Source of the DNA: CAYTGM01 sp964437365
Lineage (GTDB): Bacteria > Sumerlaeota > Sumerlaeia > SLMS01
Direction: 5' to 3'
Length of the DNA: 64,000 bases
NCBI GenBank assembly: GCA_964437365.1
Contig: CAYTGM010000001.1
Location: forward strand, 248,001 to 312,000
The notes below the pieces were generated by a model. The model was not told the origin of the DNA and ran no database searches. It was given only the letters and a program-made list of their open reading frames with translations. The first letter of the stretch is position 1; each line of letters opens with the position of its first letter. The translations under genes and the position numbers were made by a program. This document shows positions 9,119 to 17,900 of the stretch, one piece after another.

Positions 9119-9147
9119 GCCCACTTCACATTTTGAGGAAAGTGGGC
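9119..9147 (-). terminator. Possible hairpin terminator after the ThuA-HEAT gene
   Basis: GCCCACTT (9119-9126) pairs with AAGTGGGC (9140-9147) 30 bp past the stop of the ThuA gene on the minus strand. The downstream tract is CTCTTTG, so the U-run is weak. It may act as a terminator or as an mRNA 3'-end stabiliser. Confidence 0.45.
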
Positions 9148-9177
9148 CCTGGTGCTCCTGCAATGATGGAACCTTTA

Positions 9178-12100
9178 TTAGCCGGCTTTTTCCGTATCCT
9201 TCATGACGCGAATATAATCCACTTCAAACGTGCCTCTAGATAATCTCGGGTCAAACCGCAGTTCGAGTAACTTTCCTGGTGCCGTAAATGGCACTTCGTA
9301 TTCCAGCCACTCTCCATTGGAAGGTTTCGCCGTAAGGGTCAGGAATGTTCCTTCTTCACCCATGTTCGCGCGATCGGTTCTCATAAAGAACTGCATAATT
9401 TGAGGATCATCTTCATAGCGAACACGCAGCTTGATTAATAGAGGTTGCTCGGGAATCTCTGTCATCACACCAATAAAGGGATCATTGCCGGTTGCCGTAA
9501 TTGTCAGTACACCTTCTGTTGCTTCGATCTGTGCATGGTTTTGGGCCTGCCATCCTTCAGCATCTGAAGCAAAGTTCCAGTTGCCAAGAATTCTGTCGCC
9601 AAATTCTGCAAGTAAGTTTATAGCTTCCTGAGCTTCAGATTTCACGGAATCAGGGACATCAGAACTCAAGACGTCACTCAATGTTTCGTTGACCTGTTCT
9701 GGATATTCCAGTGAAAGCGGCGAAGCACATCTAACGATGCTGTAGACAGCTTCCTGACTCACCGATTCGTCGGCGAGATATGTCTTCAACATATTGAGTG
9801 CTTCAATGGTCGGTGCCTTCGCCAGAATGTCAAGCACCTGAGTTTTTGCCTGTTGATCATCTATAGACTGATCAATTGCCTTCACGGCATTAAGTCTATC
9901 CCAGGGAGTCAATGATTCGTCAGCGGAAACGAGGCTTAGATAACCTCTCAAGGCGAGCGTCTTTACGTTCCTGGCGTCCGAAGATTCTGCAACTTTCAAC
10001 AACCCCTCGCGAGGCTGAATCGTTGGCCACTTTGAGAGCGCCTTGATTGCTTCAACCTGGACACGGTCTTCTCTCTCGTGCATCAGCATGATCAGGTATT
10101 TACAGGCGTCATCCGTTTTAAGGTCCCCTATGAGGTTCGTAATCAGCACATCTGATCTTTCAGTTCCTTTTCCAATCTTTGACGTATAGATTGAAAGTAT
10201 CTTTTCTTCATTCGTAGATCGTGAAGCCAGCTTTCCAATCGTCCCGCTTATTGATCTCATCGTTAGCGCCTCTTCGGCCTGCAAAAGTTGATCGAGGAGA
10301 ACAGGAATATGTTCGTCGGTTCCCATCGCTCCAATCGCATCGTAGCACGCCTGCTTCACATCTCTATCTCTTGAATCAATTAATTTCAGGAGCACAGGAA
10401 TAGATCTCACAGCCGCTCTATCTGCAAGAAGACTGATGACCATGGCCTGGTTGTCCGAGCCCTCTTGCACTACTGCGATCAGGTAGCCATCTACCTCTGC
10501 TTGAGGGATGGCTGTTAGTGCTTCTGTGATCAGCTCCTGTTCCGACGCACCAGCCGTGGGATACTTTTCGAGAAGAAGTTCAGCTGTCTCCCTGTTTCCG
10601 AGTGTACCCGCTGTATAGATTGCCGCTGCTGCAACGTCTGGCTCTGACGAGTTGATCTCTCGATGGACAATTGTAAGAGATGACGGGGCCTTTGCTTCTC
10701 CCAGGGCGTATAGGACAGCTATTTTCTCCTTCTCCTCCAGCTTGTTGAAGAAAGAACTAACACTGCCAATCAGGTTCTGAGCGTCCAGTTTGGGAAGAGT
10801 CGTAATCGCAACGTCTCTAATTTCAGGGTGCTCATGCAACAATGCTTTTTCGAAAAGTACTTCATCACTGGGAGAATCGAGCAGTCGGGCTTTCCATGCT
10901 GCTACACGCGCCATCTCCGTACTTGCAGATCCTTCGTACAACCCATATTCAGAAGGAGCTCTCCCTTTAGATTCAGTGGACAGAGCTGATAATAGAGCCT
11001 CGTCGATTGTGTCCCTTACTGATTCATCTGCACTCTGACGTAATGACAGGAGTTCATCCACTGAACCAGGACCTCCGATGGATCCCAGTGCCTTGATAGC
11101 TGATTCCCTGACAAGAGGATTGTCAGACTGTGTATATTTCAAAATCAACCGCGGATCATCTTTCTCTGCAATCTCTCCGAAAGTAAGTAGAGCAGAAACA
11201 AGTACTTCGTCTTCGGCATCTTTCATCCCTTCAAGAAGAAAGCCTTCAGCTTCTTCGAGTGGAGACGACCCGAGAGCAAAAACCGCCATATGACCAATTT
11301 TTTCTTCCTTTAAAAGTGGAAGAATACTCTTAAGGTGTTCTCGGTTTCCATAATGACCAACCTGCCGGAGAGCCCAGGAGCGAGCTTCATGGCTGGAATT
11401 GGAAGTCAGGGCGACTTCCACAAGCCCGTCGATAATCTCAGACTGTTTCGCAGGTATCTCGCGGTAATTTTGAAGAAGGTTCTCCGTATGAATCAGCCAC
11501 CTGCGAGTGCTGTCAGCAGTGTAGTTCTTTATCCCTTGTATAGCGGCAGGGATTTCATAATTCTCCCGGTAGATCGCCGTTTCGAAGGTTTCCTCTCCAT
11601 CGTCGGCCAACCGACCTGCTACCCAATGGATCGAGCGGTGAACAAGTGTCTGAAATGACTCGTGGGTGAATTGAACCTTATCATGTCCACCTTGAATAAC
11701 GGCTATACGAGAATTGTTGTGTTTTCTGACCCAGGCTACTTCATCATCAGAAGGCTCATACTCCGTTGTTATGAGAACCCGATTACCAGGGATTCCTCGC
11801 CCGTAAAAGTTTGTATAGGTCTCATCCGTTACTACCCAGTCTTCGAGAACTTCAGTAATAGGGTGATCACGATCTTCAATATGATAAGTGAATATCTGCC
11901 CCACCTGAAACCCGAAATTTCCTGCATCAGGAAACTCGACACCGAAGATCTGCTTTACTTCAGGCTGAGGTGTCCAGGAAAGGGTCGAATGGTGAAGAGG
12001 CAACATTCCCACTCCCCATTCTGTTAAGGTCATCATGTTGTTCAGGCGATGATCAGATAACTCATGAGTCATATTATAGAAAAGAATCGCATCATGATTC

Positions 12101-12339
12101 CATCCAGCGATATTTTCGAAGATCTCTGAATGATCGGAAAGCTCGACATGGGTAATGACAGAGTTTGGTATAGAACTAACCATATCGTGAAACTCTACTT
12201 CATCGTAGGGGTGGCCACCTGTCACAAGGAGCACGCGAATCGGGAATTCTTCTGCCTCAGCCGCCAACGCATAAGGTCCTGAAAGGGTAAGAAGCGAGGC
12301 CGCAAGAGCTCCAGCAAGCTTTTTGAATACTGATATCAT
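9178..12339 (-). CDS. Exported ThuA-domain protein fused to HEAT repeats
   Basis: This 1053-aa protein has a signal peptide (MISVFKKLAGALAASLL...ALAAEAEE). Residues about 33-255 form a ThuA domain: the opening IRVLLVTGGHPYDE, LLPLHH-like MLPLHHSTLSW and VIQGGHDKVQF are characteristic of this class-I amidotransferase-like fold. About 600 residues of HEAT/armadillo repeats follow, seen as recurring A-x-x-A-L-x-x-I/L-G units such as VRESAIKALGSIGG and VKQACYDAIGAMG. The last 120 residues are a beta-sandwich module (WNFASDAEGWQAQ ... FEVDYIRVMKD) like carbohydrate-binding or concanavalin-like domains. ThuA proteins are linked to trehalose and other sugar use, but no reaction is firmly known. It lies 36 bp after the oxidoreductase gene and is likely co-transcribed, suggesting joint periplasmic sugar catabolism. 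Confidence 0.85.
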   Translation of the reverse strand: MISVFKKLAGALAASLLTLSGPYALAAEAEEFPIRVLLVTGGHPYDEVEFHDMVSSIPNSVITHVELSDHSEIFENIAGWNHDAILFYNMTHELSDHRLNNMMTLTEWGVGMLPLHHSTLSWTPQPEVKQIFGVEFPDAGNFGFQVGQIFTYHIEDRDHPITEVLEDWVVTDETYTNFYGRGIPGNRVLITTEYEPSDDEVAWVRKHNNSRIAVIQGGHDKVQFTHESFQTLVHRSIHWVAGRLADDGEETFETAIYRENYEIPAAIQGIKNYTADSTRRWLIHTENLLQNYREIPAKQSEIIDGLVEVALTSNSSHEARSWALRQVGHYGNREHLKSILPLLKEEKIGHMAVFALGSSPLEEAEGFLLEGMKDAEDEVLVSALLTFGEIAEKDDPRLILKYTQSDNPLVRESAIKALGSIGGPGSVDELLSLRQSADESVRDTIDEALLSALSTESKGRAPSEYGLYEGSASTEMARVAAWKARLLDSPSDEVLFEKALLHEHPEIRDVAITTLPKLDAQNLIGSVSSFFNKLEEKEKIAVLYALGEAKAPSSLTIVHREINSSEPDVAAAAIYTAGTLGNRETAELLLEKYPTAGASEQELITEALTAIPQAEVDGYLIAVVQEGSDNQAMVISLLADRAAVRSIPVLLKLIDSRDRDVKQACYDAIGAMGTDEHIPVLLDQLLQAEEALTMRSISGTIGKLASRSTNEEKILSIYTSKIGKGTERSDVLITNLIGDLKTDDACKYLIMLMHEREDRVQVEAIKALSKWPTIQPREGLLKVAESSDARNVKTLALRGYLSLVSADESLTPWDRLNAVKAIDQSIDDQQAKTQVLDILAKAPTIEALNMLKTYLADESVSQEAVYSIVRCASPLSLEYPEQVNETLSDVLSSDVPDSVKSEAQEAINLLAEFGDRILGNWNFASDAEGWQAQNHAQIEATEGVLTITATGNDPFIGVMTEIPEQPLLIKLRVRYEDDPQIMQFFMRTDRANMGEEGTFLTLTAKPSNGEWLEYEVPFTAPGKLLELRFDPRLSRGTFEVDYIRVMKDTEKAG

Positions 12340-12375
12340 TATATATCTCCGTAGGATTCTCTTGATCGAGTTCGA

Positions 12376-13722
12376 TTAAAGGGTGAGGAAGCGAGACCAC
12401 GGCGCTCTCTTCGGTCTATCAAGCTTCGCATTGGCTTCTGGATCGCCGGGGAAAATCTCCTTGTCAGGGTCCCACCTCACAGGCCGATCCAGTTCCATCG
12501 CAATGTTTGCCAGATGACAAAGAGTCGTTGAGCGGTGCCCGACTTCAATATTTTGCGCCGGGCGCTGTCGCGTTTGAACACATTCGATAAAGTTCTCCCA
12601 GTGATTCTTACTGGGGTAGACAGCCATATCCATCGGTGTAAGATTCATTTCCAGGAGCTTGGGATTGCTTGCCGTTACAGGCTGGTGGGGGAGTGGAGCC
12701 ATCATTGGTACGCGAATCCATCCCTCGTCTCCGATGAACGTAACACCCCATTTATCTTCATCGGGTTCCGTTTCGCAATAATAGGTGATTCCGTCGGAAA
12801 ACTCCATTTCAAATTTAGCGACCACAGGCGTATCATAGATACCATCTTCCGGGTAGGTTGCCTTTCCTTCTATACGGACTGGACCTGTATATTCATGATC
12901 AGTTCCCCATTGAGAGACGTCCAGGCGGTGTGTCCCGTGATCCGTTATGGTGCCTCCTGAATAGTCGAGGACAGTGCGAAAGCTTATATGGCAACGCCCT
13001 GACTGATACGGTGCCCAGGGTGCAGGACCTAACCAGCGGTCGTAATCAAAGGTTGGAGGAACCGGCTCTATCGCGGCGATAGGACCTCCTCCATATTGCG
13101 GGAGATTCAATTCTACTCTTTCGATGTTGCCGATAACACCTTTTCTCAGCAGGTTGATGATTCGCTGCACGGGAGCATGAGATCGTGTCTGAGAGCCCAT
13201 CTGGAAAACACGACCATATCTCTCAACCGCACGAACGATGTTGCGACCTTCGACTATGGTACGGGCCAATGGCTTTTCACCGTATATATCCTTCCCCGCT
13301 TTCGCTGCGGCGATGGCGATTCCCGCATGCCAGTGATCAGGAGTGGCGATCAGCACAGCATCGACGTCAGACCGATCGAGGACATCTTCAAACTTCAGGT
13401 AGTCCTCGCAGCTGGTCTGACTGCGTCCAAGTACTTCCCTTTGATGAGTTTCAACAATCTCCCGGGCGGATTTGCGATGGTTCTCGTCGGGATCGCAAAC
13501 AGCAACAACTTCAACGGCTGAGATTCCGAGGAAGTTGCGCAGATCGATCGTTCCCATCATTCCGCATCCGATAATCGCGAGATTAACCCGGTTTCCGGCA
13601 CTGGGTCGGCTTGCTCGGCCGAGCGCCGTAGCGGGAACGAAAAGAGGTGCAGCGAGGCCAGCGGTTAAGAGCCCTCCGCGCTTAAGGAAGGAGCGTCGTG
13701 AGAGCGAACTTTTCTTATCCAT
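12376..13722 (-). CDS. Tat-exported Gfo/Idh/MocA-family oxidoreductase
   Basis: The 448-aa protein opens with a twin-arginine signal (SLSRRSFLKRGGLLTAGLAAPLFVP). A Rossmann fold follows: LAIIGCGMMGTID binds the nucleotide near residue 50, VVAVCDPDENH holds the ribose-binding acid residue, and GEKPLA near residue 150 is the family EKP motif. The C-terminal half contains the YSGGTITDHGTHRLD segment expected at the active site. Members oxidise or reduce sugars and cyclitols with tightly bound NAD(P), and Tat-exported forms are typical of periplasmic sugar conversion, where folded cofactor-bound enzyme is transported. It is the first gene of the minus-strand run leading to ThuA-HEAT. Exact substrate unknown. 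Confidence 0.92.
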   Translation of the reverse strand: MDKKSSLSRRSFLKRGGLLTAGLAAPLFVPATALGRASRPSAGNRVNLAIIGCGMMGTIDLRNFLGISAVEVVAVCDPDENHRKSAREIVETHQREVLGRSQTSCEDYLKFEDVLDRSDVDAVLIATPDHWHAGIAIAAAKAGKDIYGEKPLARTIVEGRNIVRAVERYGRVFQMGSQTRSHAPVQRIINLLRKGVIGNIERVELNLPQYGGGPIAAIEPVPPTFDYDRWLGPAPWAPYQSGRCHISFRTVLDYSGGTITDHGTHRLDVSQWGTDHEYTGPVRIEGKATYPEDGIYDTPVVAKFEMEFSDGITYYCETEPDEDKWGVTFIGDEGWIRVPMMAPLPHQPVTASNPKLLEMNLTPMDMAVYPSKNHWENFIECVQTRQRPAQNIEVGHRSTTLCHLANIAMELDRPVRWDPDKEIFPGDPEANAKLDRPKRAPWSRFLTL

Positions 13723-14240
13723 GGTATTTCAAGACTTCCTGTTGATTAATATTTGTTTCCGTTTTCCCTGTTTATCCCTCATTGGAACGATTAAGTAGAT
13801 GGGAGTAGAGCAGACTCTATTCCCATTTTTCTCAGAAGTTGCATCGTTCTAAGTCCTTGAAAATAAATGGTTTAGGTTTTATTGCAAGGTCATCTCAATG
13901 GGGGATTGAGTACTGACTACTGTTTACTACCTGTTTACCTGTTTCCTGAATTCTCTCTTCAAGGAGCGTGGTGGATTCGGAGAAGACTGTCAAATCGCCA
14001 AAATATCGCAGCCACGGGCGTGGTTCAAATTCCAGTAAGTAATAAAGGATACACAACAAATTGAGCGATCCTCCCTCTTGGAGGCGCATTGGACCTTATG
14101 CTTCAGGAATTAAGCATTGGGTTTGGGGATCGGGTATCTTCGTCGAACCTCGAATGACTCTTAACAATTGCTAATAGGAGCCGAGTGCTCTGAGCGACCC
14201 AAAGCACCGAAGGTGTGTACTCCATACCAGCCGAGCTCAA

Positions 14241-14450
14241 AGCCCAGCGTAGCGGGCGCAGGGCTGGGTACAGAGTTCATTCAAACAAAGAGGGCTGAAG
14301 GTCCGATCTATCAATGAAATCATGGATCGGGCTTACAGCCCTCCGGATCCTCTTACCCGAGTAACCCAGCCCTTCGTCGGCTTCGCTCGACTACGAGCTG
14401 GGCTGGTATGTTGACGGGCCTTTGGCCCTGGTTTGTTGCGAAGAACCAGG
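14241..14450. repeat. Cluster of REP-like palindromes
   Basis: Several imperfect hairpins follow each other. A CCCAGC ... GCTGGG unit spans about 14243-14268, and AGGGCTG ... CAGCCCT at about 14291-14342 has an inner GTCCGATC ... GATCGGGC stem. CCAGCCC ... GGGCTGG follows at about 14367-14405, and then GGGCC TTT GGCCC near 14416. Such strings of CCAGCCC/GGGCTGG palindromes separated by short spacers are typical of REP/RAYT-type intergenic repeats in PVC and related phyla. No transposase gene is next to them. Confidence 0.6.
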
Positions 14451-14661
14451 AAGGTTCTGCAATCCCACGAGCAAAGCACTTCGACTGGCTTCGCCTGTCC
14501 AGTGGCGCTTTTCTGCTCCCGCAACCTGAGCATTGAGTCGGTATGGTTCAAATTTGGGGGACAAAGGTTGCACATGAAGCTAACGCTCTCGTCACTGCGA
14601 TGATCCGCAACTGTTACCCGAAGTTGAAACACACCCATCAAAACCCCTTTCGGGACGATGC

Positions 14662-14747
14662 CGGAGCGATGTCGGAGCGATCCAGGTCCGATGGCGATCG
14701 CTCCGAGATAGGTCCAGCATCGCCGCGACATCATCTCGGTCGCTCCG
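14662..14747. repeat. CGGAGCGAT direct and inverted repeats
   Basis: CGGAGCGAT occurs at 14662-14670 and 14673-14681. Its inverse ATCGCTCCG is at 14697-14705, and a one-mismatch inverse GTCGCTCCG is at 14739-14747. The block could fold into alternative hairpins. No coding signal overlaps it. Confidence 0.6.
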
Positions 14748-14976
14748 AGTGTCGTTTTCCCAGCGCTTTTTGAGCTCAATGAAGAGGGGCTTCGAAGATG
14801 CGCCTCACTGATCCTCATTGGAGAAGAATAATAGGGACTCGTCGACGTTTCTGGATGCACCTTCGTGTGACATGAACCTGGGTTATTTATCCCTCAGAAA
14901 ATTTCAATCGTTTATCTTCTCTTGAGTGCTGTGTTTGAATCCATTAAAGATTTGTGTAATTGGCATTAAGTATATC

Positions 14977-17900
14977 ATGGTGGTGAAAAGTTCTTTCAAT
15001 ATGTTTCTAAGGTTGGCCTTTCTTGTTATTCTTGTGACAAACTTCGAGTGGGTTTATGGACAAACCGCATTCACCATTGAAAGCACGGCCTCGGATGGAA
15101 GCATCACGACAGCAGAGCTCTATCGTGAATTTGGTGAATGGTATGGGGCAGGGTCTTTCGCCAAATCAGCAGCTATTGCTCCTGAGCTGCAAAATGGACG
15201 GCTGCAAGGGAAGGGAACGCGATTCTCGTTCAAGGATACTTTGGATGCATCCTTCTCGTTTTTTCTTGATGGTCATCCTGATTTCTTTCCGGGAGCTGTG
15301 TATGATCTATACGTTACTACTCCATCACAGTCTGCGATAGATGCGCCAAATAGCCGCTTTGTGATTACAGACGATAATCATCCTGCTGACAACCCTCTCA
15401 TGGAAGGACTTGCCCCGTTAACATACAGGCATTGCGGGGATAGATGGTACATCCTCGCAAGTGCAGTCAAGATTGGAGAAGGTGGTACCATTACTTTTCA
15501 TGAGGGATCAACTCAACCCGATCGATTTTATGCGGATTCGATTAGACTGGTCCCTTCAACCCCGGAGTCAGAGCTCGGTATTGGACGTCGTATCGCGACC
15601 GATTCAATCAGTCATTGGTTGAACTGGCCCACATCGGTTCTGAATCCAGCGGAGAATCCGTTCGCTGAAGCACTTCCGGAAGGTTTGCGTTTTAACGTAA
15701 TGGAATATGAGAAGGAGGCAGCATGGCGATCATCTCTCAGGCCCGTCTGGTTGGACAGACACCCATGGCTTATCCTTCAGTATAGACTTGAAGGATCTCT
15801 TTCTGATCCCCCATTTGCATTTCTCCGGCTTTGTTCTACATCCACACGATTCGTCACCGTTTTAACTTCCGAAAAGCTTATCGCTGACGGTCAGTTACAT
15901 ACAGCCAGCATTGACCTGCGTGATTATATCTCCTCCCCCCAGGTCATCGGAGTGGAGCTTCAGCTTCGTGCATCTTCCGTGTCAGGAACATCGGTCTTAA
16001 TTGAGTCTCTTGAGTTCCGGGATCAGCCGCCAGGTTACTTCCCTCCACCACCGGAGAGCGCAGGGATTGTCAATACAGGTGTTGAGATTGACCTTGCCAG
16101 TATTGATGATTGGATAGCCAGGCCAGAATGGATGTCACCGCAAAATGTATCGGATAATTATACCGTGGATTTGGGCGATGAATATGTTCGTTTTCGAGTG
16201 GCAGACTCACTAAAAGGCATGAAATGGACCAGACGTTTAGCCGGTACACGAGATATTGAAAGCTTTCCTTACCTCCTTTTCGATTACAAGGCGCGCAATA
16301 TCCAGGCGAGGTCAGGCGACTATGCTGTCTACTTGAATGGTCCCGATGGAGAATCAAGACCTCTCTACCAATCATCATTGATCGATGATGGAGCCTGGCA
16401 TACAGCCGTCGTCCCCGCAGGCGTTACTTCGATCAACCAAATCGCAATACAGGCTCAGAGTGAAGTGTCCGGCGAATCAAGCCTTGAGATTCGACAACTG
16501 GCATTTGCTGACAAAGATCCGAGAGACGATCTGACGTGGTATACAAGTCTTACTCAGGGTTGGGATGATCTAAATGCGCAGATAGAGGACTTTCAATTTA
16601 TTGATCTTTCGGATGATTTTAATGGGTCCTCGGATCGGCTAATACCGCTCATGGATATAGATTCCAAATGGTTTGAAACGGAACGTGTTACATCAAATGA
16701 ACAAATACCTTTTGAGGTGGGGCTGGGGCAGCAGAACGTCATTTGCACATCTCTACCAGGTGATTCTGAGGTCATCTCTATTGAACTCAATCAGCGGGCA
16801 TCGGAAATTTACTTTCTACTTGGTGCGCACTTTCCTGGTCGAGAAAATCCTTTCATAGAAGACTTGATTTCAGTGATAGATGAAGCTGAAAGACTGTATA
16901 TAGAAGTACACTATACCGATGGAACACGCGATGAGTTCTTTCCTGTTGATACAGTAACAAACTTACACCAGGTCCAAAATCAAACCTTCAGTGTGCTTGC
17001 CGTTCCGACTGAGAAGCATAAAATCATCCAATCAGTACAAGTGCATGAAAATTCGGATGGAGGACTTGTTGCTCTCGCAGGGTTATCCCTTCGAGTCCGG
17101 GGAGATGCACAGTTCGCTGAACCCTTCTTAGTTACACTGGCTCCTCCGCTTCAAGAGGCTGCTTCCCCACCCTTTGTGGACCCTGCAATTATCTATGAGG
17201 AAGATCTCCTCATTCTTGACAATACATTTGCGCGCTATGAGTTTGATTTAACCAATGGCGTGTCTCTGAAATCGTTTATCAGTAAATATACGGGGCACGA
17301 TCTTGTGAGAGCAGATGATGAAATCGCATTCTTTACGGGTCGTTGGAACGACATCCCTTTCACATCGAAGGAGCTTGTCACAGAAGATGTGGATATAGAT
17401 ACAAGTATGCCGAATCCTGAAGTAACCGTGCAGCTACGTATGGATGAAATCTCTCCTGCTGTTGGTTTCACATTAAAAGCGGGTTTCGATGATCGTGGAG
17501 CTGGGGTATTCGACCTTGCTGTGAAGAATGACTCTCAGACTTCAGGGTCTATCGGACTGGTGTTTCCAGATCTCAGGGGACTAACTCTTGGGTCTCATCA
17601 AGAAAATCTGTTCTACGCATATCCTCACCAGACCTTTGTTCTTGGAAATGAGGATATACAGCTGTCAACTCCGTATTCTGGATACTTCCCACTCCAGTTT
17701 ATGTCCGTCTTCGATCAGAATGAAGGCTGGGGATTGTCGCTCATGACGAAGGATACAGGTTTGATATATAAAGAATTTGAGCTCGAGAAAAGAGAGGCGA
17801 GCTTTTCTATGCGTGTTGGATATAATGGAATCGGCAGGGAGGCGGTAGCTTCGGGCGAGAAGTTTCATACTCCACAGACGTCATTGTCTCTGCATCCTGG

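Larger units (their letters stand above)
13723..14976. other. Long non-coding, repeat-rich gap
   Basis: About 1.2 kb between the oxidoreductase and the giant glycosidase-like gene hold no convincing gene. An open frame on the minus strand (14333-14860) has an unlikely composition and is built from palindromic DNA. Two kinds of repeat fill the right half: REP-like palindromes at 14241-14450 and CGGAGCGAT inverted repeats at 14662-14747. A stretch near 13910-13950 (GTACTGACTACTGTTTACTAC and similar) is simple CTGTTTAC-type repetition. Promoters for the flanking divergent genes should lie at the two ends of the gap. Confidence 0.6.

Noticed and set aside
14016..14034. tRNA-like T-arm (GTGGTTCAAATTCC)
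   Set aside because: No matching acceptor, D-arm or anticodon arm could be folded around it.
14333..14860. 175-codon open frame on the minus strand
   Set aside because: It is made of REP-like palindromes and CGGAGCGAT repeats, has no ribosome site, and its residues do not form recognisable secondary structure.
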